Shown piece by piece: positions 8,592 through 17,673 of a stretch of 64,000 nt of DNA. The translations under genes were made by a program, and so were the position numbers. Location of the stretch: contig NZ_VISM01000001.1 of the NCBI RefSeq assembly GCF_007827455.1, positions 1,775,501 to 1,839,500 of the forward strand, written 5' to 3'. The notes beneath the pieces are model-generated. The model saw only the letters and a list, made by a program, of their open reading frames with translations, ran no database searches and was not told where the DNA came from. Origin of the DNA: Lutibacter sp. Hel_I_33_5. GTDB taxonomy: Bacteria; Bacteroidota; Bacteroidia; Flavobacteriales; Flavobacteriaceae. Each line of letters opens with the position of its first letter. The first letter of the stretch is position 1.

Positions 8592-8617
8592 AAAACCGCT
8601 CCTTGTGGAGCGGTTTT
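8592..8617. terminator. Bidirectional intrinsic terminator
   Basis: The stem AAAACCGCTCC/GGAGCGGTTTT closes a TTGT loop, with A-rich and T-rich flanks so it can act in both directions. Its obvious client is the minus-strand lipoprotein gene to the right (stop at 8669). It lies upstream of the SDR gene. Confidence 0.85.
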
Positions 8618-8668
8618 CGTTCAATTGGCTATTAAGAAATAACCAACCAAAAATCAACTAACCAAACT

Positions 8669-9571
8669 TTATTTTAAATTTCTTCTAATCTTTGTTTCTC
8701 TTTTTACCTTAGTTCGTTTTCTACCACTCTTCCTTACATCTTTTCTTAAGAATTGTATAAAATCTCTTCCTGAAAAATCATACGTGGTTTCAGAACTTAT
8801 ATGATATAGACGAATCTTATCATCTGTTATAACGCTTAATTCAAATTCTTCAATATCTCCGTCGTCATAATTAAGTGTTAATATTTTTAGATCTTCATAA
8901 TCTTGTACATCATATATTTGATATCCTCCTACATAGTCCCACTTTAAATCTGCAATAGTTATGCCAAGATTATCTTGAGAAGAATAAAATGTTGTTATAT
9001 TTTCTGGTGTAAACGCTAGATAATTCTCTTCATCAAATGCATTTGCTATACCACCAGTTGCATCTATTTTTTCCCAAGCATTAAATTCTTGTAAAAAATA
9101 TTCTATATTTTCATAAAACAACTTATCATAATCAAACTCGTTTGTTTGATAGCCAATTAAATAATAGCTTACGTTTTGCGAAGCATCGTCAATTCTAATT
9201 TCATTAGCAGAAAGTTGATGTACATCAAAATTATATCCGCCATCTAAATCGTGAAAAGTTTCTAAATATCCTCTAGAAGTATTGTAATCTCCCACTAAAA
9301 TACCAAGACCATTTCCAGTTCTACCAACATCAACAATGTTGTTGTTTGCATACATTCTTCCGTTTAAAAACGAAACCGTAAAGGCTTTTGATAAAAATGG
9401 AACATCTCCGTTTCCTGTAGTTCTATGATAATCGATATACCATAAATCATAATCTGAAACAACTTGTTCTAAAGAAATGTCATTGGTAACAACATCATCT
9501 AATAATACAGAACACGAGCTTAAGATTGATGTGGTAATAAATAATGTTAAAAGTAATTTTACAGTTCTCAT
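8669..9571 (-). CDS. Hypothetical lipoprotein with basic C-terminal tail
   Basis: The 300 residues start with a lipoprotein signal (LLLTLFITTSILSSC, Cys20). The body contains a beta-rich domain with many Tyr/Asp residues (YDLWYIDYHRTTGNGDVPFL). A second half repeats strand patterns and ends YDFSGRDFIQFLRKDVR. The last 24 residues are strongly basic (RKSGRKRTKVKRETKIRRNLK). Flavobacterial relatives exist, but I know no function for them. It is separated by about 80 bases from another small lipoprotein gene on the same strand, and a strong terminator follows it. Confidence 0.75.
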   Translation of the reverse strand: MRTVKLLLTLFITTSILSSCSVLLDDVVTNDISLEQVVSDYDLWYIDYHRTTGNGDVPFLSKAFTVSFLNGRMYANNNIVDVGRTGNGLGILVGDYNTSRGYLETFHDLDGGYNFDVHQLSANEIRIDDASQNVSYYLIGYQTNEFDYDKLFYENIEYFLQEFNAWEKIDATGGIANAFDEENYLAFTPENITTFYSSQDNLGITIADLKWDYVGGYQIYDVQDYEDLKILTLNYDDGDIEEFELSVITDDKIRLYHISSETTYDFSGRDFIQFLRKDVRKSGRKRTKVKRETKIRRNLK

Positions 9572-9650
9572 AAGCTTAAATTTTATGGTTATGCTTAAGA
9601 GAATTCAAATTGCGTGCCAAAAATTATTGGTCGCCTAAAAAATTACGTAA

Positions 9651-10148
9651 TTAGTTGTTATTATTGCCTTGAGGTTTTGCTGAAGGATAAAAAATTGTTC
9701 GCTGTTCTTTTAAGTGTTCTATTTTAAGATATTTTATTTTATCACCTACCATATAACTAATAACAGCCTCATTATCTTTTAATTCGAATGGAAACTTAGT
9801 TTCTGGAGCTTGATTCTTTAATTCTTTTACAGAATTTGAGTCTAATGTTAAGTCGTTATTTCTCTTTGCTGTACTAATATGACCAACTAAAATAGTCTTC
9901 CCATTACTGGTAGAAGTTTGTAATGTCCCAATTTTATTTCTAAAGAAAATTTCTTTAAAATCTGTTTTGTCATCTGCATTAAGCGCTAATTCTACTTTTA
10001 TTCCACTAGCACCAGGAACTCCGCCTACCCAAGAATTAAAACTACCACTTGAAGCTTTAAAGGGTGGATTACTATCAAACTTTGTCGTTGCACATTGAGA
10101 AAATGTTAACGTTAGTATAAGTAAACTTAGATATTTCATGATTTTCAT
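9651..10148 (-). CDS. Small hypothetical lipoprotein
   Basis: With the start at 10148 the product is 165 residues, beginning MKIMKYLSLLILTLTFSQC, a lipoprotein signal with the anchored Cys at 19; an ATG at 10139 is equally possible. The frame is open nine codons further upstream, but those residues are charged and would spoil the signal. The mature part has SSGSFNSWVGGVPGASGIKVEL and a C-terminal hydrophilic region ending in a run of Asn. I do not recognise the family. It is probably expressed separately from the next lipoprotein gene. Confidence 0.7.
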   Translation of the reverse strand: MKIMKYLSLLILTLTFSQCATTKFDSNPPFKASSGSFNSWVGGVPGASGIKVELALNADDKTDFKEIFFRNKIGTLQTSTSNGKTILVGHISTAKRNNDLTLDSNSVKELKNQAPETKFPFELKDNEAVISYMVGDKIKYLKIEHLKEQRTIFYPSAKPQGNNNN

Positions 10149-10196
10149 TTTTATGTTTTTTTGAGGTAGTTTCAAATGCTATGCCAAGGTAAAAAA

Positions 10197-10224
10197 AAAG
10201 AGCGAACCATTTGGTTCGCTCTTT
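10197..10224 (-). terminator. Orphan intrinsic terminator in a divergent intergenic region
   Basis: A 12-bp perfect stem AAAGAGCGAACC/GGTTCGCTCTTT with an ATTT loop is followed, in the minus direction, by a run of T (plus strand aaaaaaaaa at 10191-10199). It would stop minus-strand transcripts arriving from 10225-10449, yet no gene on that strand is there; both neighbouring genes read away from it. Confidence 0.75.
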
Positions 10225-10449
10225 AAATTAATTTTTGTTTTCTAATTCTTTATCCAAAATTACTTTAGCTCATTAAACTAGATTTTTCAAATCAAAAAGG
10301 TTTATATATTTAAATTGTTAATGGCTTTAAATCAAAAAAAAATATTATTTTTATATAATTCTTAATTATTACATATTAATTTTTAATTATTCTCTTTTTT
10401 TGAGAGACTTGTCATTGGTTTTGACAAAAAAAACGCTAGTATTAAAAAA

Positions 10450-13206
10450 ATGAAATTACTTCACGTTATAATTTTATCCTTTTCATTCCTTGTTTGTAAT
10501 GCACAAAATGCAAAAACTAATCTATCAATTAGTTTTGACAACTTAAGTATTGAAGATGCTATACTTAAAATAGAATCTCAAACAAACTATAAATTTTATT
10601 TTGTTAAAGACTGGTTGGATAAGGATATAAAAATTAATAAAAAATTTACAGATGTCTCAATTCAAAATATTCTTAAAGATATTTTTAAAGGAACATTACT
10701 TAATTTTTACATAACAAACACTACAGATATTATACTTACTAAAAATAACGCAATTCATGATATTATTCCTGATACTGAAATTTCAGATGCTTTGGAAAAT
10801 AAACAAGAGGTAAACCCAATTTTTTATAATGATGACAAAAAAGTCATAGAACAAAAAGATAGTGTAAAAGAAAAACTTATAAAACTTGGAAAAGAGGAGG
10901 TAAATTCAGTTCAAAAAAAATATAAAATAAGCGGGTATATTCGTAATACAGAAAATGGCAAGCCAATAATAAACATCTCTGTTTCTGTAAAAGGGAGAGC
11001 AATTGGAACTTCTACAGATACCAATGGATTCTATGAGTTAATGCTACCTACTGGCTCTTATACTTTAGTAATAAAATCTATTAATGTTAAAACTCAAAAG
11101 AAAATACTAGTATATAACGATGGAGAAATAAATTTCAATCTGGTAGAAAAGTTTGAGGCTCTTGATGAGGTTTATATTGAAACTAAAGCAAATAGAAATG
11201 TAAAGGAAGTTATTGCTGGTGTTACTAAAATTGATGTGGAAAGCATAAAAAATATTCCTCTAGTATTAGGAGAAAGAGATATTTTAAAAGTGGCAACAAC
11301 TCTGCCAGGGATAACAACAACTGGAGAAGGGTCTAATGGTTTCAATGTTAGAGGAGGTAAAACAGATCAAAACCTGATTTTACTTGACAATGCAGCCATT
11401 TATAATCCATCTCATTTCTTCGGAATTTTTTCTGCAATAAACCCCTTTACTACAGGAGAGGTAAATATTTATAAAGGTAATATTCCTTCAAAATATGGTG
11501 GGCGTTTATCTTCCGTTTTCGATATTTCTACTAAAGATGCCGATACTAAAAAAATTACTGGAGAAGTATCTGTTGGTCCCGTAACAAGTAACGTAACTGT
11601 AGAAGTTCCTGTTGTTAAAGGAAAATCAGGGTTATTACTAGGGGGCAGATCAACTTATTCGGGTTGGGTTTTAAGGTCTCTCAAAGATAAACAACTAAAA
11701 AACAGTAAGGCTTCATTTTATGATGTCATCGCTAAGTATAATCACAGCATTAACGAAGATAATGATTTGAGAATAACAGGTTATTACAGTAAAGATAGGT
11801 TTAGTATCACACCAGATTCACTTTATAGTTATAGTAACAGACTTATGTCTTTAGGGTGGAAGCACCGATTTAACGACAGACATAAAGGAGAATTAATACT
11901 TACCAATAGTCAATACCAATTTGATATAGAGTTCGATGGCGATTTTAATACAGATTTTAATTTAGGCTATAAAAACAACGAGACTGAAATTAAACTAGAG
12001 GCAAACTTTGACTATGATGATACAAAAGAGCTTAGTTATGGAATTGCATCGAAACTTTACAGTATTCATCCTGGAGAGTTTAAACCATTAAATAATGAAT
12101 CAGACGTAAGCCCTATAACTCTTGATAAAGAAAAAGGGCTCGAATCATCAATATTTGTTTCTGGAAATTATGAAGTAAACGAGAAGCTTGCCTTTGATGT
12201 GGGAGCTCGCTATTCATTTTATGCATTTTTAGGCGATACCACTCAGCGAATATATGAAAGTGCGCAACCTAAGAATGTAACAAACTTGATTGAAACGCAA
12301 GATTTTGGGAATAACGAAGTTGTAAAAACCTATGGTGGTTTGGAGGGACGTCTTTCTGCTCGATATTTTTTAACAGAAGATTTTTCAGTAAAAACTAGTT
12401 ATAACAACACGCTTCAATACATACATACATTATCAACAAATACAACAGTTTCGCCAACAGATACTTGGAAATTATCCGATAAAAATATAAAACCCCAGCG
12501 TGCTCAACAAGCCTCATTAGGCTTTTATAAAAACTTTAAAGAAAATCAATATGAACTGAGTTTGGAAGGTTATTATAAAACTTTTAATGATATTTTAGAT
12601 TACAAGGTTGGCGCACAACTATTACTAAATGAATCGCTTGAAACAGAAGTACTTCAAGGTAAAGGAAAATCATACGGTATAGAATTCTTGATAAAAAAGA
12701 ATAAAGAACGATGGAATGGATGGTTAGGATATACCTATTCAAGAACATTTCTAAAATTAGACAGTCAATTTGCAGAAGAGCGCGTTAATAATGGAAACTA
12801 CTTTCCTGCTAATTATGATAAACCGCATGATTTTAGTGCGGTAATAAATTATAAATTGACCAAAAGATTTAGTTTTTCTGCCAATTTTGCCTACCAAACA
12901 GGGCGTCCAATAACTTACCCTGTAGGGGTTTACGAATTTGGAGGTTCACAGTTTACAGTGTTTAGTGATAGAAATGAATTTAGAATTCCCGATTATTATC
13001 GACTTGATCTAGGATTTAACTTTGAAGGAAATCACAAAGTTAAAAAGCTTTACCACAGTTTTTGGAACTTATCAATTTATAATGTCCTTGGAAGAAACAA
13101 CCCTTATTCCGTTTTTTTTGTAACAGAAAATGGGCAGGTCAAAGCATATAAGAGTTCCATTTTTTCAATTCCGGTGCCAACATTAACATTTAATTTTAGA
13201 TTTTAA
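10450..13206 (+). CDS. TonB-dependent outer-membrane receptor (FecA-like, STN and CarboxypepD_reg domains)
   Basis: The 918-residue receptor starts with a signal peptide (to about NAQ, residue 19). A secretin/TonB N-terminal (STN) domain follows at about 22-95 (LSISFDNLSIEDAILKIESQ), then a carboxypeptidase-regulatory-like fold at about 157-235 (ISGYIRNTENGKPIINISV). The plug is at about 250-360 (NGFNVRGGKTDQNLILLD, YKGNIPSKYGGRLSSV), and the rest is a 22-strand-type barrel ending PTLTFNFRF. The STN domain marks receptors that signal to a sigma/anti-sigma pair through TonB; no such pair is adjacent. It heads an operon with a secreted 583-residue protein and two DUF4249 lipoproteins. The ligand is unknown. 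Confidence 0.92.
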   Translation: MKLLHVIILSFSFLVCNAQNAKTNLSISFDNLSIEDAILKIESQTNYKFYFVKDWLDKDIKINKKFTDVSIQNILKDIFKGTLLNFYITNTTDIILTKNNAIHDIIPDTEISDALENKQEVNPIFYNDDKKVIEQKDSVKEKLIKLGKEEVNSVQKKYKISGYIRNTENGKPIINISVSVKGRAIGTSTDTNGFYELMLPTGSYTLVIKSINVKTQKKILVYNDGEINFNLVEKFEALDEVYIETKANRNVKEVIAGVTKIDVESIKNIPLVLGERDILKVATTLPGITTTGEGSNGFNVRGGKTDQNLILLDNAAIYNPSHFFGIFSAINPFTTGEVNIYKGNIPSKYGGRLSSVFDISTKDADTKKITGEVSVGPVTSNVTVEVPVVKGKSGLLLGGRSTYSGWVLRSLKDKQLKNSKASFYDVIAKYNHSINEDNDLRITGYYSKDRFSITPDSLYSYSNRLMSLGWKHRFNDRHKGELILTNSQYQFDIEFDGDFNTDFNLGYKNNETEIKLEANFDYDDTKELSYGIASKLYSIHPGEFKPLNNESDVSPITLDKEKGLESSIFVSGNYEVNEKLAFDVGARYSFYAFLGDTTQRIYESAQPKNVTNLIETQDFGNNEVVKTYGGLEGRLSARYFLTEDFSVKTSYNNTLQYIHTLSTNTTVSPTDTWKLSDKNIKPQRAQQASLGFYKNFKENQYELSLEGYYKTFNDILDYKVGAQLLLNESLETEVLQGKGKSYGIEFLIKKNKERWNGWLGYTYSRTFLKLDSQFAEERVNNGNYFPANYDKPHDFSAVINYKLTKRFSFSANFAYQTGRPITYPVGVYEFGGSQFTVFSDRNEFRIPDYYRLDLGFNFEGNHKVKKLYHSFWNLSIYNVLGRNNPYSVFFVTENGQVKAYKSSIFSIPVPTLTFNFRF

Positions 13207-13207
13207 A

Positions 13208-14959
13208 ATGAAAAAACAGGTATATTTTATCATACTTTTTTTAGTAGGTGGCTTTACCTCAAAAGCACAATACATGCTGAAAAATGTAGAGGATGTAAAA
13301 TGGTATAATAACATTGCGCAAGAAAAAATTTATGTGCATTACAATTCAAACCTTTTGTTGGCAGGTGAAGAATTGTTATACAAAGTTTATTGTAAAAATG
13401 CCAAAACAGATCAATTCACAACCAATAGCAAAATAGCTTATGTAGAATTGGTTGGAGAAGAAGGTGTGGTTTTTAAACATAAAATTCGTCTAGAAAGTGG
13501 TGTTGGTCAAGGGCACTTTTTTATTCCTTCAACTTTAGCTTCTAAAAATTACAAATTGCTGGCTTATACAAGATGGATGAGAAATGGAGATGGTAATCAT
13601 TTTTTTAGTGCAGATATAAACATCATTAATCCTTATACTAGAATTAATTTTGATGATTCAGCACCTTTAATAAATATAAAGGCTAATAAGAACAAAAAGA
13701 ATTCTAATCAAATAAACCTTACTATTAATAAAGACAGTTTAAATACCCGCCAAGAAGTTGTACTTACTATAGAAAGTTTAAATGCATCCAAAGCATTTGG
13801 AAAATATTCTATTTCTGTTAAAAAAAATGACAAGTTCCTTAGTACAATTAAACCAGATAACTCTCTTACATTTACGCGCCTTTTTACAGATTCAAAAGTA
13901 AGTAGAAAGCGAAACATTGGTGAAAAAGTATTTCTTCCTGAGTTTGAGGGAGAAATGATAACCGGAAAAGTTATAGAAAAAACATCAAAGCTGCCAGTCC
14001 CAAATGCTGAAGTTGCACTATCTATTTTAAGTAATGAAGCATGTCAAGATATGGTTTTAACCAATTCTAATGGTGTTTTCTTTTTTCATGTAAAATCAGA
14101 TTACAGCTCATCCAAAGCAATGATTCAAGCACTTGGAGATAATAAACAAAATTATATTGTTGAGGTATTTAATCATCAAAAAGTTAATAAAGAAATGTTG
14201 AAATTCACTGAATTTAAAATTCATCCAACATTTAAACCAGCTATTCTACAACGTAGTATTTATAATCAAATTCAAAATGCATATCAAAACCAAGGTGTTA
14301 AAAAGAATAAAATAATTACACCCATTTACCCAAAACCCTTGTATGGAAATTATATGAAAACTTATGTTTTAGACGATTATAAACGCTTTCCAACTATTGC
14401 TGAAACCTTAATTGAAGTAGTAGAAAAAGCTTGGCATGAACGACGAAACGGTAAAACCAGATATGTAGAAATAAGAGGGCGTGAGAACGATCCGTATTTT
14501 GGAGTAAATTTACTACCAATGCTAATTGTTGATGGTGCATTAGAGGAGAATCATCAACGTTTTTTAGGTTTTAATGCAAAAAATGTGAAAACTATTTCTG
14601 TACTTCGAGACGAGTATTATTATGGAGACAGAGTATACCAAGGTGCATTACTTGTAAAAACCTTCAATGATAATTATACAAATGATCTTGAAGGTAGTTT
14701 TATAAAGAAATTCAACCTATTTAACCCTGAACTAAAAACAGCGTATTTTAATCAACTTTATCATAATAAAGAAGATTCTAAAAGAATACCTGATTATAGA
14801 ACTCAACTATTATGGTTACCCTATTTTTATTTAAAAAAACAAAAAGATAAAATTCGATTCTTTACATCAGATAATAAAGGAACCTATGAAATATCATTAG
14901 AGGGGTTTACAAACGAAGGAGTTCCAATTTCTATAACTAAAAACTTTACTGTTAACTAG
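13208..14959 (+). CDS. Secreted protein with macroglobulin (MG2)-like N-terminus, TonB-receptor partner
   Basis: The 583 residues start with a signal peptide (MKKQVYFIILFLVGGFTSKAQ). The region 28-140 (QEKIYVHYNSNLLLAGEELLYKVYC, then SKNYKLLAYTRWMRN) looks like the MG2 fold of alpha-2-macroglobulin-type proteins. A middle segment (about 250-320: GKVIEKTSKLPVPNAEVAL) resembles a carboxypeptidase-regulatory domain, and a plug-like stretch follows later (NVKTISVLRDEYYYGDRVYQGALL). It begins 1 base after the TonB receptor stop and ends 1 base before the first DUF4249 gene, so it is clearly co-transcribed. I infer a surface or periplasmic role in the same uptake system; domain assignments are by eye. 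Confidence 0.7.
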   Translation: MKKQVYFIILFLVGGFTSKAQYMLKNVEDVKWYNNIAQEKIYVHYNSNLLLAGEELLYKVYCKNAKTDQFTTNSKIAYVELVGEEGVVFKHKIRLESGVGQGHFFIPSTLASKNYKLLAYTRWMRNGDGNHFFSADINIINPYTRINFDDSAPLINIKANKNKKNSNQINLTINKDSLNTRQEVVLTIESLNASKAFGKYSISVKKNDKFLSTIKPDNSLTFTRLFTDSKVSRKRNIGEKVFLPEFEGEMITGKVIEKTSKLPVPNAEVALSILSNEACQDMVLTNSNGVFFFHVKSDYSSSKAMIQALGDNKQNYIVEVFNHQKVNKEMLKFTEFKIHPTFKPAILQRSIYNQIQNAYQNQGVKKNKIITPIYPKPLYGNYMKTYVLDDYKRFPTIAETLIEVVEKAWHERRNGKTRYVEIRGRENDPYFGVNLLPMLIVDGALEENHQRFLGFNAKNVKTISVLRDEYYYGDRVYQGALLVKTFNDNYTNDLEGSFIKKFNLFNPELKTAYFNQLYHNKEDSKRIPDYRTQLLWLPYFYLKKQKDKIRFFTSDNKGTYEISLEGFTNEGVPISITKNFTVN

Positions 14960-14960
14960 T

Positions 14961-16223
14961 ATGAGAAAAATTATTATTATAAGTTTAATACTTACTTTTC
15001 TTAGCTGTGTTGAGAGAATAAACTTAATTAAAGAAACAACATTGAATAGCTTTCTTGTTGTAGAAGCTACTATTACAGATAAAATAGATTTTCAAGAAGT
15101 ACACCTTAGGCGTTCTTCACCTTTAGATAGTATTCAATCTAATTTAGAAAATAATGCAACTATTAGGGTAATTGGAGATGAAGGGTCTGTTTATAGTTTC
15201 CAACAAAACGCAAATGGAGTTTATACTTCTCAAAATAAGTTTTCGGCTTCATTTGGAGTGAATTATTCTTTGGAAATTACAACACAAGATGGAAATCAAT
15301 ACAAATCAGAGAACTCATCTTTGACCTCAAAATCTAAAATAAAAAAACTTTATTTAAAACGCGATTTTAACGAAAAAAAGGAAGAAGGAATATCTATCTA
15401 TGTTGATACTGAAAATCCTGAAAACCTGAACCAATTATTGAGGTTTGATTATCAAGAAACCTACAAAATTATTGCACCTACATACCACCCATATGAATTA
15501 ATTATTCAAAATGATGATTTACCTTATTCTCCAGAAGTTTTAGCAGGTCTCACACCTAAAGAAGTAGTAGCATTTTTTGTTACCCTAGAACAAAAAGAAA
15601 AACAAGAACGTATATGTTATAATACAGTAAGATCTAAAAAAATTCAACTAGAAAACAGTAAATCTTTTGAACAAAATGTACTTGAGAAATATCGTATCAG
15701 ATTTATAGATAGATTTAATTATATCATGTCTCATCGTTATAGCATATTGGTAAAACAATATACGCAATCTTCTCAAGCACACGAATATTACAAAACATTA
15801 AGACAATTTTCAGAGGGGTCTGGCAATGTGCTTTCTCAGGTACAACCTGGGTTTATCGAGGGTAATATCAAGGCTGTTAACAATCCTGATGAAAATATTA
15901 TCGGATATTTTGAAGTGACATCGTTAGATGAAAAAAGAATTTACTTTAATTACAAAGACCTTTTTCCTGGAGAAGATTTACCTCCATATTACAAACCTTG
16001 CCATGGCACACATATACCAGAGTTGTATACTCGTGATCAGTTAACAGGTATTATTGATTCTTCTCCAATTCAAGAATATATAGTATGGACGGAAAATAAA
16101 TATATACGCGATAACCCAGAAGATAATAATCTTAATTTTCCCTATGTAATGACAACTATTCCAGCTTGTGGTGATTGTACAGTATTAGGTAAAAATAGTG
16201 TTCCTGATTTTTGGCAAGATTAA
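14961..16223 (+). CDS. DUF4249-family lipoprotein, copy 1
   Basis: The 420-residue lipoprotein (signal LILTFLSC, Cys16) has the features of DUF4249 proteins, which in Bacteroidota accompany FecA-like TonB receptors and are thought to sit at the outer membrane. Recognisable stretches are NSFLVVEATITD near the start and a C-terminal CGDCTVLGKN segment with paired cysteines. It is a near-identical tandem duplicate of the next gene. Differences cluster in a few stretches, for example PYSPEVLAGL here against PYPIRVLAGL there. It starts 1 base after the preceding stop. Confidence 0.82.
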   Translation: MRKIIIISLILTFLSCVERINLIKETTLNSFLVVEATITDKIDFQEVHLRRSSPLDSIQSNLENNATIRVIGDEGSVYSFQQNANGVYTSQNKFSASFGVNYSLEITTQDGNQYKSENSSLTSKSKIKKLYLKRDFNEKKEEGISIYVDTENPENLNQLLRFDYQETYKIIAPTYHPYELIIQNDDLPYSPEVLAGLTPKEVVAFFVTLEQKEKQERICYNTVRSKKIQLENSKSFEQNVLEKYRIRFIDRFNYIMSHRYSILVKQYTQSSQAHEYYKTLRQFSEGSGNVLSQVQPGFIEGNIKAVNNPDENIIGYFEVTSLDEKRIYFNYKDLFPGEDLPPYYKPCHGTHIPELYTRDQLTGIIDSSPIQEYIVWTENKYIRDNPEDNNLNFPYVMTTIPACGDCTVLGKNSVPDFWQD

Positions 16224-16247
16224 TAAAACGTTAGTAAAAAAACTAAT

Positions 16248-17519
16248 ATGAGAAAAATTATTATTATAAGTTTAATACTTACTTTTCTTAGCTGTGTTGA
16301 GAGAATAAACTTAATTAAAGAAACAACATTTAATAGCTTTCTTGTAGTAGAAGCTACTATTACAGATAAAATGGATTTTCAAGAAGTACACCTTAGGCGT
16401 TCTTCACCTTTAGATAGTATTCAATCTAATTTAGAAAATAATGCAACTGTTAGGGTAATTGGAGATGAAGGTTCTGTTTATAGTTTCCAACAAAACGCAA
16501 ATGGAGTGTATACTTCTCAAAATAAGTTTTCGGCTTCATTCGGAGTAAATTATTCTTTGGAAATTACAACACAAGATGGAAATCAATACAAGTCAGAGAA
16601 CTCATCTTTGACCTCAAAATCTAAACTAAAAAACCTTTATTTAAAACGCGATTTTAACGAAAAAAAGGAAGAAGGAATTTCTATCTATGTTGATACTGAC
16701 AACCCTGAAAACCTGAACCAATTATTGAGGTTTGATTATCAAGAAACCTACAAAATTATTGCACCTACTTACCACCCATATGAGTTAATTATTCAAAATG
16801 ATGATTTTCCTTATCCAATAAGAGTTTTAGCAGGTCTCACACCTAAAGAAATAGTAGAATTTTTTGTTACCCTCGAACCAAAAAAAAAACAAGAACGTAT
16901 ATGTTATAATACAGTAAGGTCTAAAAAAATTCAACTAGAAAACAGTAAATCTTTTGAACAAAATGTACTTGAGAAATATCGTATTCGATTTATAGATAGA
17001 TTTAATTATATCATGTCTCATCGTTATAGCATATTGGTAAAACAATATTCTCAATCTCCTCAAGCACACGAATATTACAAAACATTAAGACAATTTTCAG
17101 AAGGGTCTGGCAATGTACTTTCTCAAGTTCAACCTGGATTTATCGAGGGTAATATCAAAGCTATCACCAACCCTAGTGAAAATATTATTGGATATTTTGA
17201 AGTAGCATCATTAGATGAAAAAAGAATCTACTTTAATTACAAAGACCTTTTTCCTGGAGAAGATTTACCTCCATATTACAAACCTTGCCATGCCACACAT
17301 ATACCAGTTTTGTTTACAGTTGATCCGTTTACAGGAGAAATTGTTGGTTCTCCAATTCAAGAATACATAGTATGGACGGAAAATAAGTATATACGTGATA
17401 ACTTTGATAACCCACAAGATATTAATGTAAATTTACCCTATGTAATGACAACTATTCCAGCTTGTGGTGATTGTACAGTATTAGGTAAAAATAGTATTCC
17501 AGATTTTTGGCAAGATTAA
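16248..17519 (+). CDS. DUF4249-family lipoprotein, copy 2
   Basis: This 423-residue paralogue is the second half of a tandem duplication with a period of about 1.29 kb. The duplicated unit includes the short 3' tail (ACGTTAGTAAAAAAACTAAT follows both stops). Most differences are silent or conservative, but copy 2 differs in two blocks: residues about 190-210 (RVLAGLTPKEIVEFF) and the C-terminal segment (HIPVLFTVDPFTGEIVG, three residues longer near DNFDNPQDINVN). It shares the lipoprotein signal and the terminal CGDCTVLGKN. It is the last gene of the TonB receptor operon, followed by a strong hairpin. Confidence 0.82.
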   Translation: MRKIIIISLILTFLSCVERINLIKETTFNSFLVVEATITDKMDFQEVHLRRSSPLDSIQSNLENNATVRVIGDEGSVYSFQQNANGVYTSQNKFSASFGVNYSLEITTQDGNQYKSENSSLTSKSKLKNLYLKRDFNEKKEEGISIYVDTDNPENLNQLLRFDYQETYKIIAPTYHPYELIIQNDDFPYPIRVLAGLTPKEIVEFFVTLEPKKKQERICYNTVRSKKIQLENSKSFEQNVLEKYRIRFIDRFNYIMSHRYSILVKQYSQSPQAHEYYKTLRQFSEGSGNVLSQVQPGFIEGNIKAITNPSENIIGYFEVASLDEKRIYFNYKDLFPGEDLPPYYKPCHATHIPVLFTVDPFTGEIVGSPIQEYIVWTENKYIRDNFDNPQDINVNLPYVMTTIPACGDCTVLGKNSIPDFWQD

Positions 17520-17610
17520 TAAGACGTTAGTAAAAAAACTAATTTAAAAAAAGCTAGAAAATGAATCAAAATAGTAGTTTTTAGATTCAAATAAAACAAC
17601 AATACCAAGA

Positions 17611-17652
17611 TAAATATACAGAGCGAACCAAATGTTTCGCTCTGTATATTTA
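17611..17652. terminator. Long bidirectional terminator between the DUF4249 operon and atpG
   Basis: A 17-bp perfect stem TAAATATACAGAGCGAA / TTCGCTCTGTATATTTA closes an 8-base loop. It lies between convergent transcripts (DUF4249 copy 2 and atpG), so it can end both. The U-tract is weak on either side, so termination would rely on the strong AT-rich stem. Confidence 0.75.
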
Positions 17653-17673
17653 TTGTTCTATGTTTTGTTACCT

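Noticed and set aside
10411..10425. GTCA-N7-TGAC dyad upstream of the TonB receptor
   Set aside because: Arms of four bases are too short to support an operator by sequence alone.
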